From Cymbidium sinense (lineage: Eukaryota; Streptophyta; Magnoliopsida; Asparagales; Orchidaceae), in the NCBI GenBank assembly GCA_021442155.1, contig CM038216.1, forward strand, positions 91,437,666 to 91,501,665: 64,000 bases of DNA, written 5' to 3'. Made by a program: the position numbers and the translations under genes. Below the pieces are notes generated by a model. It saw only the letters and a program-made list of their open reading frames with translations, did no database searches and was not told the DNA's origin. Of the stretch, positions 32,601-45,560 are shown in pieces; the stretch's first letter is position 1, and the number at the start of each line of letters is the position of its first letter.

Positions 32601-35600
32601 CCACTTAGCCAGTCAGCTTAGTCATTATCAATCATCAGCCTAGCCTATCAGTCTCTATTCCTAGCCTTAGCCCATCTAGCTCTAGTCATTAGCTAGTCAC
32701 TAGTCTGGCCACATATCAGTCAATCACCAGGCTGTGGGCCTTCAACCTAGCCTATCACTCCTTAGTCAGCTCCTGCCTGGCTGGCCCTTTAGCCTAGCTT
32801 AGCTAGCTAGTGGCCTAGGCCTAGTCATTACTTTAGCCTCAGTCTTAGCCAGTCAGCCAATAGTTTATCGTGTCACTAGCCTAGTCCTTTAATCATTTTA
32901 GTTTGGGCCTTAACTAATAGTCAGTACTACCTTCCTTAGTCTTAGCTCCATTAGCCTTTAACCTAGCATTTTAGGCCTTTTCTACTTAGGCCTTTAGCCT
33001 TTTAGCCTGGTTAGCCTTATCACTATCTGGCCATTAATCTGCAGATCCAGCCATACTAGTTCTCAGTGATGTGCTCCTTAGCTCAGTCTTTAGGGCATCA
33101 TGGATCAGGCCTCAGAGCTCAGGTCTTAGCTCTTAGCCTAGCTCATTAGTTTTATTACCATGTCAGTCAGTTTAACTCAATTAGCCAACCTAGTTATCTA
33201 GTCATAACACCTTTAGCCAAATTAAATCATCTGTCTGCCACCTAAGCTAGCTCAGTGGCCTCTGGCTCAGCCATTTTAGCCTTAATCATTAGCTCAGGTC
33301 TTAATTATTATGTCATTGTCACTTATCTACTATAGTCATTCAGTTAGTTAAATAGGGCTCAGCTCAAGCAAGTCTTAATCAGCCTTAGTTTATCACTTAG
33401 CTAATATCTTTAGTCTTTAATAGTCTTGCTTTTTTATGTTTAGTTTAGAATTAGTCTTCAATCTTAAGCTCTTTATTTATAGTTATTAAGACAACCTTTA
33501 GTCTTTACTAGTCCTTTAAATAGTTTAGTTATCTGGTTTAGCCTAGTCTAAGTCTTTTTGCCTTATCAGCTTTAGCTCATTAATCCATTAGCCTAGCTCA
33601 GTTTAGTTTATTAGTCATTAATAGTCAGCTATATTAACCCCGCTAGTGGCTCAGGGGCCTAGGCCTAGCCTATTATCAGCCAGCCTAAGCTCAGCTCTTT
33701 ACTCAGTGGCTCAGCTCAGCCTAGGCCTTAATAGTCTTAATAGTCCATTAGCTCATTAGCCTAGTCATTCCATTAGCCTTGGCCTCAGGCCTTTAGGCCT
33801 TTAGCCATGTCAGACAATCATCAGCCTATCAAGCCCATTTAGCTTCAGGCCTCTACTCATCTTAATAGCCTCAGGCCTTTACAGCCATTACATCTATCCA
33901 TCTTAGCTAATACTTAGCCTTTACTATCACTTCATTGTCATTTAGCTCAGCCAATCAGCCTAGTCAGCCTTAACTAGTTTATTATTGTACAGTCATTAGT
34001 TAGCTCCTAGCAGTCAGTTTAGGCCTTAGTTATCCTGGTTTCAGTCTCATGATCAGGCCTAGGGCCTTCATCATTCACCAGGCTTGTGCCTTAGCTCTGT
34101 CATCAGGCTCAGTGCATGGCCTAGCTAGGCTTTAGCTAGTCTTAACAGTCCCATTAGCCTATTTAGCTCATTACTTATTAGCTCTTAGGTCAGGCCTTTA
34201 GGCCTTTTAGCTAATAGACGCCATAGTTTCATTCTCATTAGCCTAGGCCTATTAATAGCAAGCTCTAGCTCTCTTAGCCATTATTATTGGCCTTAGATAT
34301 TTGTTTAGTTTCATTATCATTAATTCCATTATTTTAGCTTAACTGTTAATTAATTAACCTGCCTTAGTTAGTTTAGTTAATCAATTTAGTTGGCTTTGTT
34401 TATTTAGTTTTTACTTTTAGCTTTATCACTTAGCTAGTATTAGTTTAGGCTAGTTTAGTGGGCCTAGCCTAAGCCTAGGGCCTAGGCCTAGTCTTTTAGC
34501 TCTAGCCTAGTTTAGTTTTAGTAGTCTTTACTGGGGCCTTTAATTAGTTTTACATTACTCATTTATCAGCCACTTATGCCTAGTGCTCAGTTTCTTTAGC
34601 CCATTAGTAGCTTAGTCTCAGTTAACTCAATTAATCATTTTTTAACACCTCCTTGTAGTCTTAGCTCTATTAGTCATTAGCTTAGGCTCAGTGGCCTAAG
34701 CTTCACTCAGCCTAGGGCTCAGTGGTCCGTGGGTCCTTTAGCCATTAGTCTTAGCTGTTAACCTAGTCAGTCAGCCAGCTCAGTCATTATCAGCTCATTA
34801 TCATAACGCCTTATCATCTATCAGCATCTCATCTAGTCTTAATCAGCACATTAGCCCAGTCATTAGTCATCATCAGCCTAGCTCTTACTTTAGGTCAGTC
34901 TTTAGCTCCATCTAGGCCAGGGCCTGGACTTAGCTTTAGGCCCAGGGCTCAGCTCAGCTCTAGCCTAGTCATTGCTTAGTCTTACCTCAGCATTAGTCTA
35001 GCCTTAGCCTAGCTCATTAGCCTTAGCCATTAGTTTAGTCTTAGCCTAGTCTTGCTCAATCTTGTCAGTCTTTACTTAGCCTAGTCAGGCTGTCTTCTCT
35101 ATCAGTCTTTAGCCTCTGCTCTCATGGGAGTCTTGGGCTCCTGGGCGCCTCAGCCTAGCCTTAGTCTTTAAATTAACCTAGCCTCAGTCAATCAGTTTAT
35201 CTTAGGTCTTAGCCTTAGCCTAGCTAGTCAGGTCTTAGGCCTAGTCTAGCCTTAGCCTAGGCCTGGCCCAGCTCAGGCTCAGGGTCTCATTCACTATCAG
35301 TCAGCTGTCACCAGTCATCAACCTGCTCAGCCTGAAATGGCTCAGGCCTTGGGCCCAGGCTTCAAGGCTCAGGCTACTAGTCTTAGCCATTAGTCTTAGG
35401 CTCAGGCCTTTGTTTAACTCCATGCCTTGTGTCATTACTAGTCCATTAATCATCTTTATCTACTAGTCTTTATTAGCTCATGCAGCCTATCACTTACTAC
35501 AGCCTTAGCTCATTTTTAGCCTCTTTACTAGCTCAGGCCATCTAGCTCAATTACTACTAGCCCAGCTATCATTGGGCCTAGCCTTAGGCCCAGGCTCAGC

Positions 35601-38600
35601 CTGGCCTAAGCTCATCAGTCAGCCTATCATATTAGCCAGGCCTAGGGCGCCTAGGGCTCAAAACATGCCTAGCCCATCTCCTTAGCCTAATCCCTAGCCT
35701 TAGCCACTCCAGTCATCAGGCCTAGCTTTAGCCCAGGGCCTAGGGCTCAGGCCCAGGATCTAGCTCTAGCCTCAGACACATAGCTCAGGGCCTAGGCCTC
35801 TGGCTCAGCCAGGGCCTGGGCCAATCTTATCAGACTCCCTCAACCTTATCCATCACTTATCATTCTTTAGCTCAAGCCTTAGCTCATTAGCCTAGCTCAT
35901 CTAGTCTTTAACCTTAGCCTAGCCTAGCTATTAACTCATTAGCCTAGGTTTAGCCTTATTAGTCCACTCAAGCCTTACTAGCCTATCAAGCCTTAGCCTT
36001 TGCCTATCCAGCTCAGGTCCGTGGCTAGGGCCTAGGGCTCAGTGGCCCAGCTCAGCCAGGCTCCCCAGCCTTTAGCCTATCCTAGCCTTACTTAGCTCTT
36101 ATCTTAGCCTAGTTTGGTCAGTCTGTCACCTAACCTTAGCCTTGGGCTCAGTGGCTGTGTCCATTAGCCATTAATCATCTATCAGTCATTATCTTAGTCA
36201 TTACTCATTAGCCTTTAGCTCAGGCCTCTTTCTGTTAGCCTATCTTTCTTTAGCTCAGCCCAGGCCTAGGCTCCAGCCTCAGGGCCTCAGGGCCTCCTAG
36301 CCTTTATCTTTCAGTCTCATGGCCTAGGCTCAGGACTCAGACTCAGGGCCTAGTGTCCGTGCTCAGCCTAGCCTAGCTTCTAGCCATTATGCCTAAAACT
36401 CAGTTTCATTAGCCTAGCATTATCCAACCTTGTCAGCCTAGTCTTTAGCTCAGGCCTAGCTCATCATCATTAATAGTACTTTCCAGTCATCTTAGCCTAG
36501 TCATTAGCTCAGTGGCCCAGGCCTAGGCCTAGCCTAGCCTAGCCTATCAGCCTTGGCCAGGCTCAAGATCTGCTCAGCTAGCCTAGCCTTAGTCAAGAAT
36601 CAGTCATCAGCTAGCCTTAGCTCAGTCATCAGTGATCAGGGCCTTGGCCTAGCACATACAGTGCCAAGACCTTAGCCTAGCGATCAGTCATTAATCATTA
36701 CTAGCCTTGGCTCTTAGCCTAACCCAGCTTAGCTCAGCTCAGGCAATCAGGCCACAGCTCAGCCTAGCCTCAGGTCCTTGGCCCAGGATCAGCCTAGGCT
36801 CTTTAGCTCACTCAGCCAATCAGCCTAGCCTTTCCTAGTCTTTAACTAGAGCCCAGGGCTCAGCCTAGCTCATTTAGTCTTAGCCTATACATTAGCCTAG
36901 CTAGCTCAGTCAAATCAGCCTACTCATCTAGCTCTAAATCAGAGCCCAGCTCAGCCTAGCTCAGTCTTAGCCATACTAGCCTAGCTAGCCTAGCTTCAGG
37001 TCATCAGCCTAGCCTAGCCTAGCCTCTTCAGCCTGGCCAGGCCTCAGCCCAGCCTAGCTGTCAATCAGTCTTCCAGCAGCCTAGCCTTATCAGCTCAGGC
37101 CTAGCTCATTACTGGCCTAGGCCTGGCTTACTCAATCAGCCTAGGCCTCAGGTCATTAATCACTATCACCATCACCAATCATTAGCCTATCCAGTCTCTT
37201 TAGCCTATAGTCAGTCATTCTTTAGCTCTACTATCAGGTCATAGTCATTCTAGTCACAGTAGCCTAACTAGCTCACCAGCTAGCCTGTGGCCCAGGCACA
37301 GGGCCTAGCCTTTTGCCTGGCCAGCTAGCCCAGGCTCAGCTGGCTGGGCCCTAGCCTACTAGTCAGTTAGCCTAGCCTTTAGCCTAGCTTTAATCTTAAC
37401 TATCAGCCTAGCCTAGCCATTGGGCCTTTAGCCCAGCTCAGGGCCCAGGGCCCAGTGGCCCAGGCCAGCCAGCTAGTTAGCCTCCTCATCTACTAGTCAT
37501 TAACCAGTCTTTAGCCTTTACCAGACATAATCAGTCTTTACTAGTCAGTCAATCAGTCTTAGCCAGCGCAGGCCTGTCTTTATCATCTTAGTCCAGTCAG
37601 CTTAGCTCAGTGGCTCAGGGCCTAGGCCTTAGCCATAGTCATTTAGCCATTCTGTCTTTAGCCAGTCATTTAGCCTAATCCAGCCTAGTGTCTTAGCTTA
37701 GCTAGCTCAGCCAGGGCTCATGATCTAGGCCTAGCTTACTAATCAGTCTTACTATCTGCCTAGCTTATTAGTCACACCTTATCTTTATCAATCATTGTCT
37801 CAGCGCTCATCTAGTCAGCTCAGGCCTGTGGCCTGCTGCAGTGCAGCTATCAGCCCAGGCCTAATCCTTAGCCTAGTTAGCCTAGCCTAGCCTAGCCTAT
37901 CAGGTCTTTAGCTCATGCTCTTTAGCCTACCATTAGTCTTAGCTTTAACTCCAGGGCTCACGGCCCAACGCCCAGCTCAGGCCTAGCTCAGGCCACATGC
38001 TCAGTGGGCTCAGCCTAGCCTAGCTCCTAGCTCATTAGCCTTTACTAATCCTTAGCAGTAGCCTAAATCATTAGCCTAATCAGCCTAATAGTCAGCCTAA
38101 TCCCATCAGTAGCTCTACTATTCACTAGCTCAAATTCCTTAGTAGCCTAGCTAGTCTTACCTAGCTCAGGCTCTAGGGCCCAGGGCCTAGGGCCTTAGCT
38201 CTAACCTTAGCCTAGCCTAGCCTAGCCAGATCTCAGGGCCTAGGCCTAGCCTAGCCTTAGCCTAGCCTAGCCTAGCTTTATCAGCTTTACTAGCCTTATC
38301 AGCATCTTTAACTCAGCTCATACTGCCTAGTAGCCTAGTCATTACTAGCCCATTAGCCTAATTCAGCCAGTGCGCAGGTCCAGGCCTGGGCTTCAGCCTA
38401 GCCCAGCTCTAGGCCTAGCCTTATCAGATCTTAGCCTAAATTAGCTATCACTTTCACTTCAGCCTAGGGCCTAGCCTAGCTAGTCTTAGCTAGCTTGGCC
38501 TATCAGCCATTCTTAGCCTAGCGCCTGCCTAGCCATTACTACTCCAGCCTGGCCAGGGCTCAGCCTAGCTAATCTTAGCTGGGCCTTGGGCCTAGGCCTA

Positions 38601-40590
38601 GCCAGTTTGTCAGTGGCCTGGCCCATGCTCAGCCTAGCCATTAGCCAATAGTCTTAGCCTAGTCATCTGTCTTGCCTAGTCCCCATCACTGGCCTATTAC
38701 TCCAGGTCCATTAGCCTTATCATTAGCCCAGGGCCTTAGTCATTAGCAGCTGGTCAGGCCAGCGCCTCAGGGCTCAGCCTACTTCCTTACTAGCCTTATA
38801 GCGCTCATCCAGCCTAGCCAGCTCAGCTCTTATCCTAGCTAGTTAGTCAGCCTTAGCCTCGTGATTTGTGGCTCATTTAGTCAACACAGTTAGCCTAATC
38901 CTGTCTTATCAGGGCCTTTATAGCCTATCAGCCTTCATGGCCCAGTGGCCTAGGCAGTTAGTTATCTATAGCCTAACTGAGTAGTTTAGCCTAGCCATTA
39001 GCTGAATTAGCTATTTCTGTTAGCTTATTAGCCTAACTAGTTTAGTCAGTTAGTTAGTACTCCAGGTTAGTTATTAATTAGTTAGTAGCTAGTTAGTTAA
39101 TTAGTTAGTCATTACTTATTTAGCCATTACCACTTTAATAGTCCTAGCCTAGTTTAGCCTAGCCTAGTTTTAGAGTTAGCTATCTGTTAATCTAGTAGCT
39201 CTTTGGCCTAGTTAGCATTTATCCAATAGCTCAGCCTAGCTAGCTGTTAACCCACCTTAGCTAGCCTATCTTTTTTCAGCCTTTGTCAGTTTAGTTTAGC
39301 TAATCAGGCTCATGGTAGGATTCCAGGCTCAGGCCTAGCTTTAGCTCATTAGTCAGCTAATATCTCTTTGTCGTCAGCCAGCCTCAGCCTAGCTGCCTAG
39401 GGCTCAGGCCTAGTGGCCTAGGCCTAGGGCTCAGGCATAGCCAATCAGTCATTGCTGGCCTTAGCCTAGCTTTTAGCCTAGTCTAGTCTTAGTCAGTTGC
39501 CAGTCATTATTGCCGAGCCATTAGCCTAGCTAGTCTTAGCCTTAGCCATTTCATTAGCTAGTCATTTAGCTCCAGTCAGCCTATTAGTCATTAGCCCATC
39601 TAATCAGTCACTAGCCTAATCTCATTAATAATTATGCCATTACCATCAGGCTCAGTCAGCCCATGGCCTAGGGCCTAGCTAGCTATCAGGGCCTCAGGGC
39701 CTAGCCTAGCTATAGCCCAGGCCTAGCTGGCCTATCAGCTCATTAGCCTGGCCTAGCTCATTTCCCAGGCCTATTAGCCTACTCATTAGCAGCTAGCTCT
39801 GGCCCATGCCTGAGGCTCAGCCTAGCCTGTCATTTGGCCATTACTAGTCATCATATCAGTTCAGTGGCCCAGGGCTCAGGGCCTCAGCCTAGCTTTAGCC
39901 TAACTGGTCAGCCACTAGCCAAAGCCAGCTCAGGCTCAGCTCAGGGCTCAGACAGGCCTAGGGCCTCAGTCAGCTCATTAGTCAGTCAAGCCACTCAGCT
40001 ATTAGCTCATTAGCCTCATTAGCCTAATCATTTCAGTCAATCACTTCCTTAGCCTGATGTGGCCTGTGGCTCAGGGCTCAGCCTAGCTAGCCAGCCTCAG
40101 CCTCAGCCTAAACTAGCCTAGCTTGGGCCTAGCTAGCCTTAGCCTCAGTGCTCAGTGGCTCAGCCAGGCCAGCTAGCTAGTCACCTTAGCTCAGGGCCTA
40201 GCTAGTCAGCCTAGGCCTGCCCAGGGTCCAGGCTCATCAGGCCAGAGCCTAGTGCCTAGTTTAGTCTTTAGCTCATTAGCTTGGCCAACATTACTTAGCC
40301 TAGTTATCAAGCACCAGGGCCTAGTGGCTCAGGGCTCAGTGCTCAGAGATCAGTTAGTCAATCTTGTTTCCTAGTTAGCCTAATCAGTCCAGGGCTCAGC
40401 TCATTATCAGCCTAGCCTATCAGGGCCTGACGCTGGCGCCTAGGGCCTAGCTAGTTTAGCCTAGCTTTAGCCATTAGCCTAGTCCTGTCTTTAGCTCTAG
40501 CTCAGTTTAGAATCAGTCTTAGCTTTAGCTTAAAAGCCTAGGGCCTAGCACTATGGCCTAGAGCCTGTGGCTCATGGCTCAGCCTAGTTT
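29606..40590. repeat. C-rich transition derivative of the telomere array, block 3
   Basis: Eleven kb of GCCTAG, GGCTCAG, GGCCCAGG, TCATTAG and TTAGTC words on +, with a T-rich left margin (29606-29960) and T-richer islands near 33400-33620, 34290-34460 and 38960-39300. Heptamer register is visible in places such as 36025-36050 (YYYAGGG units). CG dinucleotides are scarce; CTAG and GGCCTAGGCC palindromes are abundant. The open frame at 32136-32366 is translated repeat. I found no inserted gene or element in this stretch. Confidence 0.75.
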
Positions 40591-42345
40591 ATCTTTATTT
40601 TATTTAAGCCTTGGTTTTTGGCCTAGGCTCAACCTTTATCATTTATATGTGCCTTAGGCTCTTTCTTTTAGGCCTAGGTTTATCTTGTTTTTTATCTATC
40701 TGATCGTGCCTATTTTATCTTTAGTTTTATCTTATCAGATCTTTATGTTTTATCTTTACATCTGAGCCTTTAGTTTATTTATCTTTATCTTTGTCATTTT
40801 TATTTTATCTTGTCTTTATCTTTAGGCTTAGGTTTATTTTATGTGCCTAATCCCATCTTTACTCAGGCCTGTGCCTTTATCTTTCATCTTTAGATCCATC
40901 TTATTTTGCTCATGCTAGGCCTCAGGCCCAGGGCCCAGGGCCCAGGGCCCAGTGCCCAGGGTCCTTTAGGGACTCCAGTGGTCAGCGCCCAGGGCCTGTG
41001 GCGCAGCCTCCAGCCCGCTCAGTGATCTGAGCTGCTCAGTGGTCCATCTAGGGCCCAGGACTCCTGCTCTCATGACTGCCCTTTAGCGTCTGGGCCCAAG
41101 ACTCCAGGACTCCAGGGTCTTGTGGCCTGTGGCCCAGGCCCAGCCCAGGGGTCAGCCAAAGACTGTGGCCTGTGAGCCACCCTGGGCCTGGCCCAGCCTC
41201 AGTGGCCCAGGGCTCCAGGTCAGGCCCAGGCCTCCTGACTCCGGCCCAGACTGTGGCTCTGTGTGGCCCCTGGGTGGCTGCAGTGGCCTAAAAGTTTCAT
41301 GATTTGGCCTATAACTCAGGTCCGTGTTTCAGGTCAGTTTGTGGTTTTAGTGGCCTTTAGAGTCTCAGTCAGGTTTAGGATTTAGGATTCAGTGGTTGCA
41401 GGCTAGGGCTCAAGATCTAAATTATTTTTTTTTAAATCACAAAACAAGCAGCCCAAGTTTATTTTAGTTTATTTTATTTTTTCTCTATAGTTTATTTTAC
41501 ATTTATTTATTTTATCTTTATTTTATCCCATGTTTATTTATTTTAGTTTAGGTTTTATTTTGTTTATTTTTAGGTTCAATTAGGCCTATTTATTTTAGTT
41601 TTAGTTTTATCTTTATTTTAATTTTTGTAGGTTTAGGTTTAGGTTTTATTTGATTTTAGGTTTAACCTTTAAGTTTTATTTTAAGTTTATTTTAGGTTTT
41701 ATTTTTTAGTTTAGCTTGTGTTAATTATACTTTATTTTATTTTTTATTTTTAGTTTGTGCCTAGGTTTAGGTTATTTATTTTAGTTTAGGGCTTAGGTTT
41801 TATTTTTTTCTTAGTTCTAGGGTTTTTTTCACTTATTGTCTATTTCTTTATTTTATCTTAGGTCTTTATTTTAGTTCATGTTTTCTTTATCTTTATCCAT
41901 CTTTATCTTTTAGGTTAATTGTTTTTATCTAATGCTTAGTTTTTTATTCTTGGTTTTTTATCTTTGCCTTATCCATCTTTAGCCTAGTTTATTTTAATTT
42001 ACCTTAACTTTTTTATCTTTTACTTTATGATAAGTTTAGGTTTATGCTTAGGTCTTTAGCTTTATTTTATCTTTATCTATCTTTTATCTTTATCTTAGCT
42101 ATATATTTCCATCTTTAACTTTATTTAGCTCTTAGGCTCACTTTTAAGTCTTTATGGCCTGGCTCAGTTGGTCTCGGGGCCCATGGCCCAGTGGCCTAGT
42201 AAGTGCAGCAGGTCTTACTCATGGCTCAGGGTCTTGGGCTCAGGGCCTGTCTCCCAGGCCTTGTGGGGGCTAGAGCCTGTGCCCAAGGCCTAGGCCTAGG
42301 GTCAGCCTAGGGCCTGGTCCTGGCTCAACTCAGGGCTGTCAGGCC
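40591..42345. repeat. Mixed T-rich/C-rich transition zone
   Basis: T-rich satellite words (TTTATTTTATC, TTTATCTTTAG) are mixed with C-bearing variants (GGCCTAGG, CTCAGG), as if the T-rich satellite of 1031-5118 had been partly converted from T to C. 40900-41330 is GC-rich and encodes only a fortuitous frame (41120-41302). An A/T-run junction lies at 41431-41460, and T-rich satellite follows to about 42120. No gene was seen. Confidence 0.7.
40927..40961 (+). repeat. CCCAGGG heptamer run
   Basis: Five consecutive heptamers in strict 7-bp register: CCCAGGG three times, CCCAGTG, then CCCAGGG. Each is the plant telomere unit TTTAGGG with its three T replaced by C. It is the clearest local evidence that the C-rich arrays are telomere-derived. 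Confidence 0.85.
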
Positions 42346-45069
42346 TTTTATTTTATTTTCTTTCTTATTTAGTAGGTTTTAGTTTTATTTAGTATATTTT
42401 AGGTTTATTTTAGTTTATTTAGTATAATTAATATATTTTATTTTTTATTTTAATTTTATTTTATTTTTAGTTTAGTTTATTTATTTTAGGTTTATTAATT
42501 TTAGTTTAGGTTTTTTATTTTAGTTTATTTTTTATGTTTAGGTTTAGGTTTAGTTTTATTTATTTTAGTTTAGTTTCTTTAAGTTTTGGTTTAGGTTTAT
42601 TTTATTTTTTTAGGTTTAGGTGTTTTTTTAGGGTTTAAGTTTTATTATTTATATATTTTTAAGTATATTTATAGGTTTAGGTTTTTACTTAGTTTTTATT
42701 TTATCTCATTTTAGGTCAATTTTATTTTTATTTTATTAGTTATGGTTTTTATTTTTTTTTATTTTAGTTTAGTTTTTATTTTTTATTTACTTTTCTTTTT
42801 AGGTTTAGGTTTATGTTTAGGTTTAGGTTTCTATTCTAGTTTAGTTTTATTTATTTTATTTCTTTTATTTTATTTTGTTTTAAATTTTTTAATTTATCTA
42901 TTTTACATTTTATTTAGTTTAGCTTTTTTAGCTTTTAGTGGTAGTTTCTCGTTAGTTGAGGGTTTAGGATTTAGGGTTTATGCTTTGGGGTTCAGGGTTT
43001 AGGGTTTAGGATTTAGGGTTTAGGGTTTAGGGTTTATGGTTTAAAGTTTACGATTTAGGGTTCTGATTTAGGTCCGTTTAGTGGCTTAGTGGTTTAGAGC
43101 TTTTAGGGTTTTGCCAGCCCATCTAGGGTTTAGGATTTAGGGTTTAGGGTTGTAGGAGGGTTTAAGGCTTAAAGTTTTTTTTTAAATTCACAAACAAGTA
43201 GGTCTAAGTTTATTTAGTTTATTTTATTTTTTTCTTTCTATTTATTTTAAATTTTATTTAGTTTATTTTATTTATTCTATGTTTATTTATTTTGTTTAGG
43301 TTTTTATTTTTGTTTATTTTTTAGGTTTCAATTTAGGTTTATGTTTATTTTTTAGTTTAATTTTAATTTTATTTTTTTTTTAATTTTTATGTTTAGGCTT
43401 AGGTTTTTATTTTATTTTTTTAGGTTTAAGTTTTAAGTTTTTATTTTAAGTTTATTTTTAGGTTTTATTTTTTAGTTTAGGTTTAGGTTTAATTATAGTT
43501 TATTTTATTTTATTTAGTTTAGGGTTTTAGCTTTAGTTTATTTTAGGTTTAGGTTTAGGTTTTATTTATTTTATTTTAGTTTATTTTAGTTTAGGTTTAG
43601 GTTTATTTTATTTTATTTTTATTTTAGGTTTAGGTTTTTTTTAGTTTAGTTTTAGGTTATATTTTTTATTTATTTTAGGTTTTATTTTTAGCTTTAGGTT
43701 TTTCTTTAGTTTTCATTTAATTTTATTTTAGGTTTTTTTTATTTTACGTTTAGTTTTTATTTTATTTAGGTTTTTTATTTTTTGGTTTATCTTATTTTTA
43801 AGTTTAGTTTAGGTTTTTATTTATTTAATTTTAGTTTAGTTTTTTAATTTTATTTTATTTTTATGATTAGGTTTAATTTAGGTTTAGGTTTTAGTTTAGG
43901 TTTTTATTTTATTTTATTTTATTTATTTTATTTAGGTTTAGGTTTATTTATTTATTTATTTTAATGTTTTATTTAGTTTAGGTTTAGCTTTTTAAGTTTT
44001 AGGGTTTAGGGTTTAGTGTTTAGGGTTTGGGGTTTAGGGTTTTATGTTTTAGGGTTTAGGGTTTAAAGTTTAAGGTTTATGGTTTAGGGTCAGAGGGTCC
44101 ATGGTTTAGGGCCCAAGGTTGTAAGTCTGTTAGTGGTAAGTTTTAGGGTGGAGGATTTTGTGTTTTAGGGTTTAGGAAAGTTTAAGGTTTAGGGCCTGAG
44201 GAGGTTTAGGGTCCGTGGTGGGTCACTGGTTTAGTGGGTTTTATTTTATTACTTTATTATTTAGTGGGTATTTATTTTAGTATATTTTTTAGGTTTATTT
44301 TAGTTTATTTAATATAATTAGTATATTTTTTATTTTAATTTAATTTTATTTTTATTTTTATTTTGTTTAGCTTATTTATTTTGGGTTTATTAATTTTAGT
44401 TTAAGTTTTTTATTTTAGTTTATTTTTTACGTTTAGGTTTTGGTTTAGTTTTATTTATTTTAGTTTAGTTTCTTTTAGTTTTGGTTAAAGTTTATTTTAT
44501 TTTTTTTAGGTTTAGTTTTTTTTAGGGTTTAAGTTTTATTATTTATTTATTTTTAAGTATATTTTTTAGGTTTAGGGTTTTACTTAGTTTTTGTTTTATC
44601 TTATTTTAGGTTAATTTTATTTTTATTTTATTAGTTAAAGTTTTTATTTATTTTATTTTAGTTTATTTTTATTTTTTATTTACTTTTCTTTTTAGGTTTG
44701 GGTTTATGTTTAGGTTTAGGTTTCTATTCTAGTTTAATTTTTTATTTTATTTTATTATTTTATTTTATTTTGGTTTAAGGTTTTTAATTTATTTTATTTT
44801 ACATTTATTTAGTGCTTTTAGCTTTAGCTTAGGGTTTCAAGTTGAGGGTTTAGGGTTTAGGGTTTAGGCTTTGGGGTTCAGGGTTTAGAGTTTAGGATTT
44901 AGGGTTTAGGGTTTAGGGTTTATGGATTAGGGTTTAAGGCTTAGGTTTTAGGGTTTAGGGTTTAGGGTTTTAGGGTTTAGGGTTTATAATTTTCACAATT
45001 TAGGGTTTAAGGTTGATGGTTTTGGTTTTAGGCCTAGGGTTTAGGTTTTAGTTTAAGGTTTAGGGTTTT
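42346..45069. repeat. T-rich satellite and telomere-like blocks, two ~1.8-kb units
   Basis: Two similar units follow each other. The TTTAGTATATTTTAGG stretch near 42385 and the TTTTAGTATATTTTTTAGG stretch near 44275 open parallel T-rich blocks about 1.89 kb apart. TTTAGGG-like blocks lie at about 42958-43170, 43990-44225 and 44830-45069. Junction motifs at 41431 and 43174 are about 1.74 kb apart. The open frame at 42742-43002 is a Phe/Leu-rich translation of the repeat. No gene was seen. Confidence 0.8.
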
Positions 45070-45560
45070 TATTTTTTTAAAAGAGAATAAATTCAAATTC
45101 AGCATTTCTTCTTTTTGATTAAATCAACCAAGAAACATACCAAGTTTTCTAAGACATAAGCGATGACAGAGATAAAAAATGTGCATGCATATAGAAAGTC
45201 AAAAATCCTAGATAAATAGAATCGTCTCTATTGTAAAGACACAATTCCATAAGTATTAGATCGGATCGATCATTCTTCAATTTCTCTATTTCCCATCAGA
45301 ACCCCCAGGGCCTATTGAGTAGCGGGATCCACCATCATATCCTTGATCTCTTCGTCCACCACCAACATGGATGTAACCTTCGTCGCTCCTCCGGCCTCCA
45401 TAACTACTAATGCTCTGACCACCACCTCCATATCCACCAGCACCTCTAGATCCCCCACCACCTTTGCAATAACTGTCGCCTCCGCCTTCGCCTCCACTGC
45501 CATATCTAGACTGAGCATGGTAGATGGTGATGTTCCTACCGTCAAGGTTCTACCCATTCT
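45070..45560 (-). pseudogene. GRP retro-pseudogene C (most complete glycine-rich tail)
   Basis: On - from about 45560 one frame runs almost to the C-terminus. It reads NG*NLDGRNITIYHAQSRYG (in-frame TAG at residue 3), GSGGEGGGDSY, GGGGSRGAGGYGGGGQS, then GGGRRDQGYDGGSRYSIG and PGGSDGK*RN*. This is the GRP7/GRP8-type C-terminus, where the family usually ends DGNWRN; the Trp codon is TAG here too. A 3' UTR of about 200 bp runs to the A-run at about 45072-45080. The terminal stop is at 45277-45279. The RRM front half is missing at the same point as in copies A, B and E. Overlapping frames at 45312-45557 (-) and 45343-45570 (+) are shadows. It is a dead retrocopy. Confidence 0.88.

Noticed and set aside
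9063..40590. Arrays of cryptic 3' splice acceptors (pyrimidine tracts followed by AG)
   Set aside because: True as a pattern, but it follows automatically from the YYYAG composition; nothing suggests transcription or splicing here.
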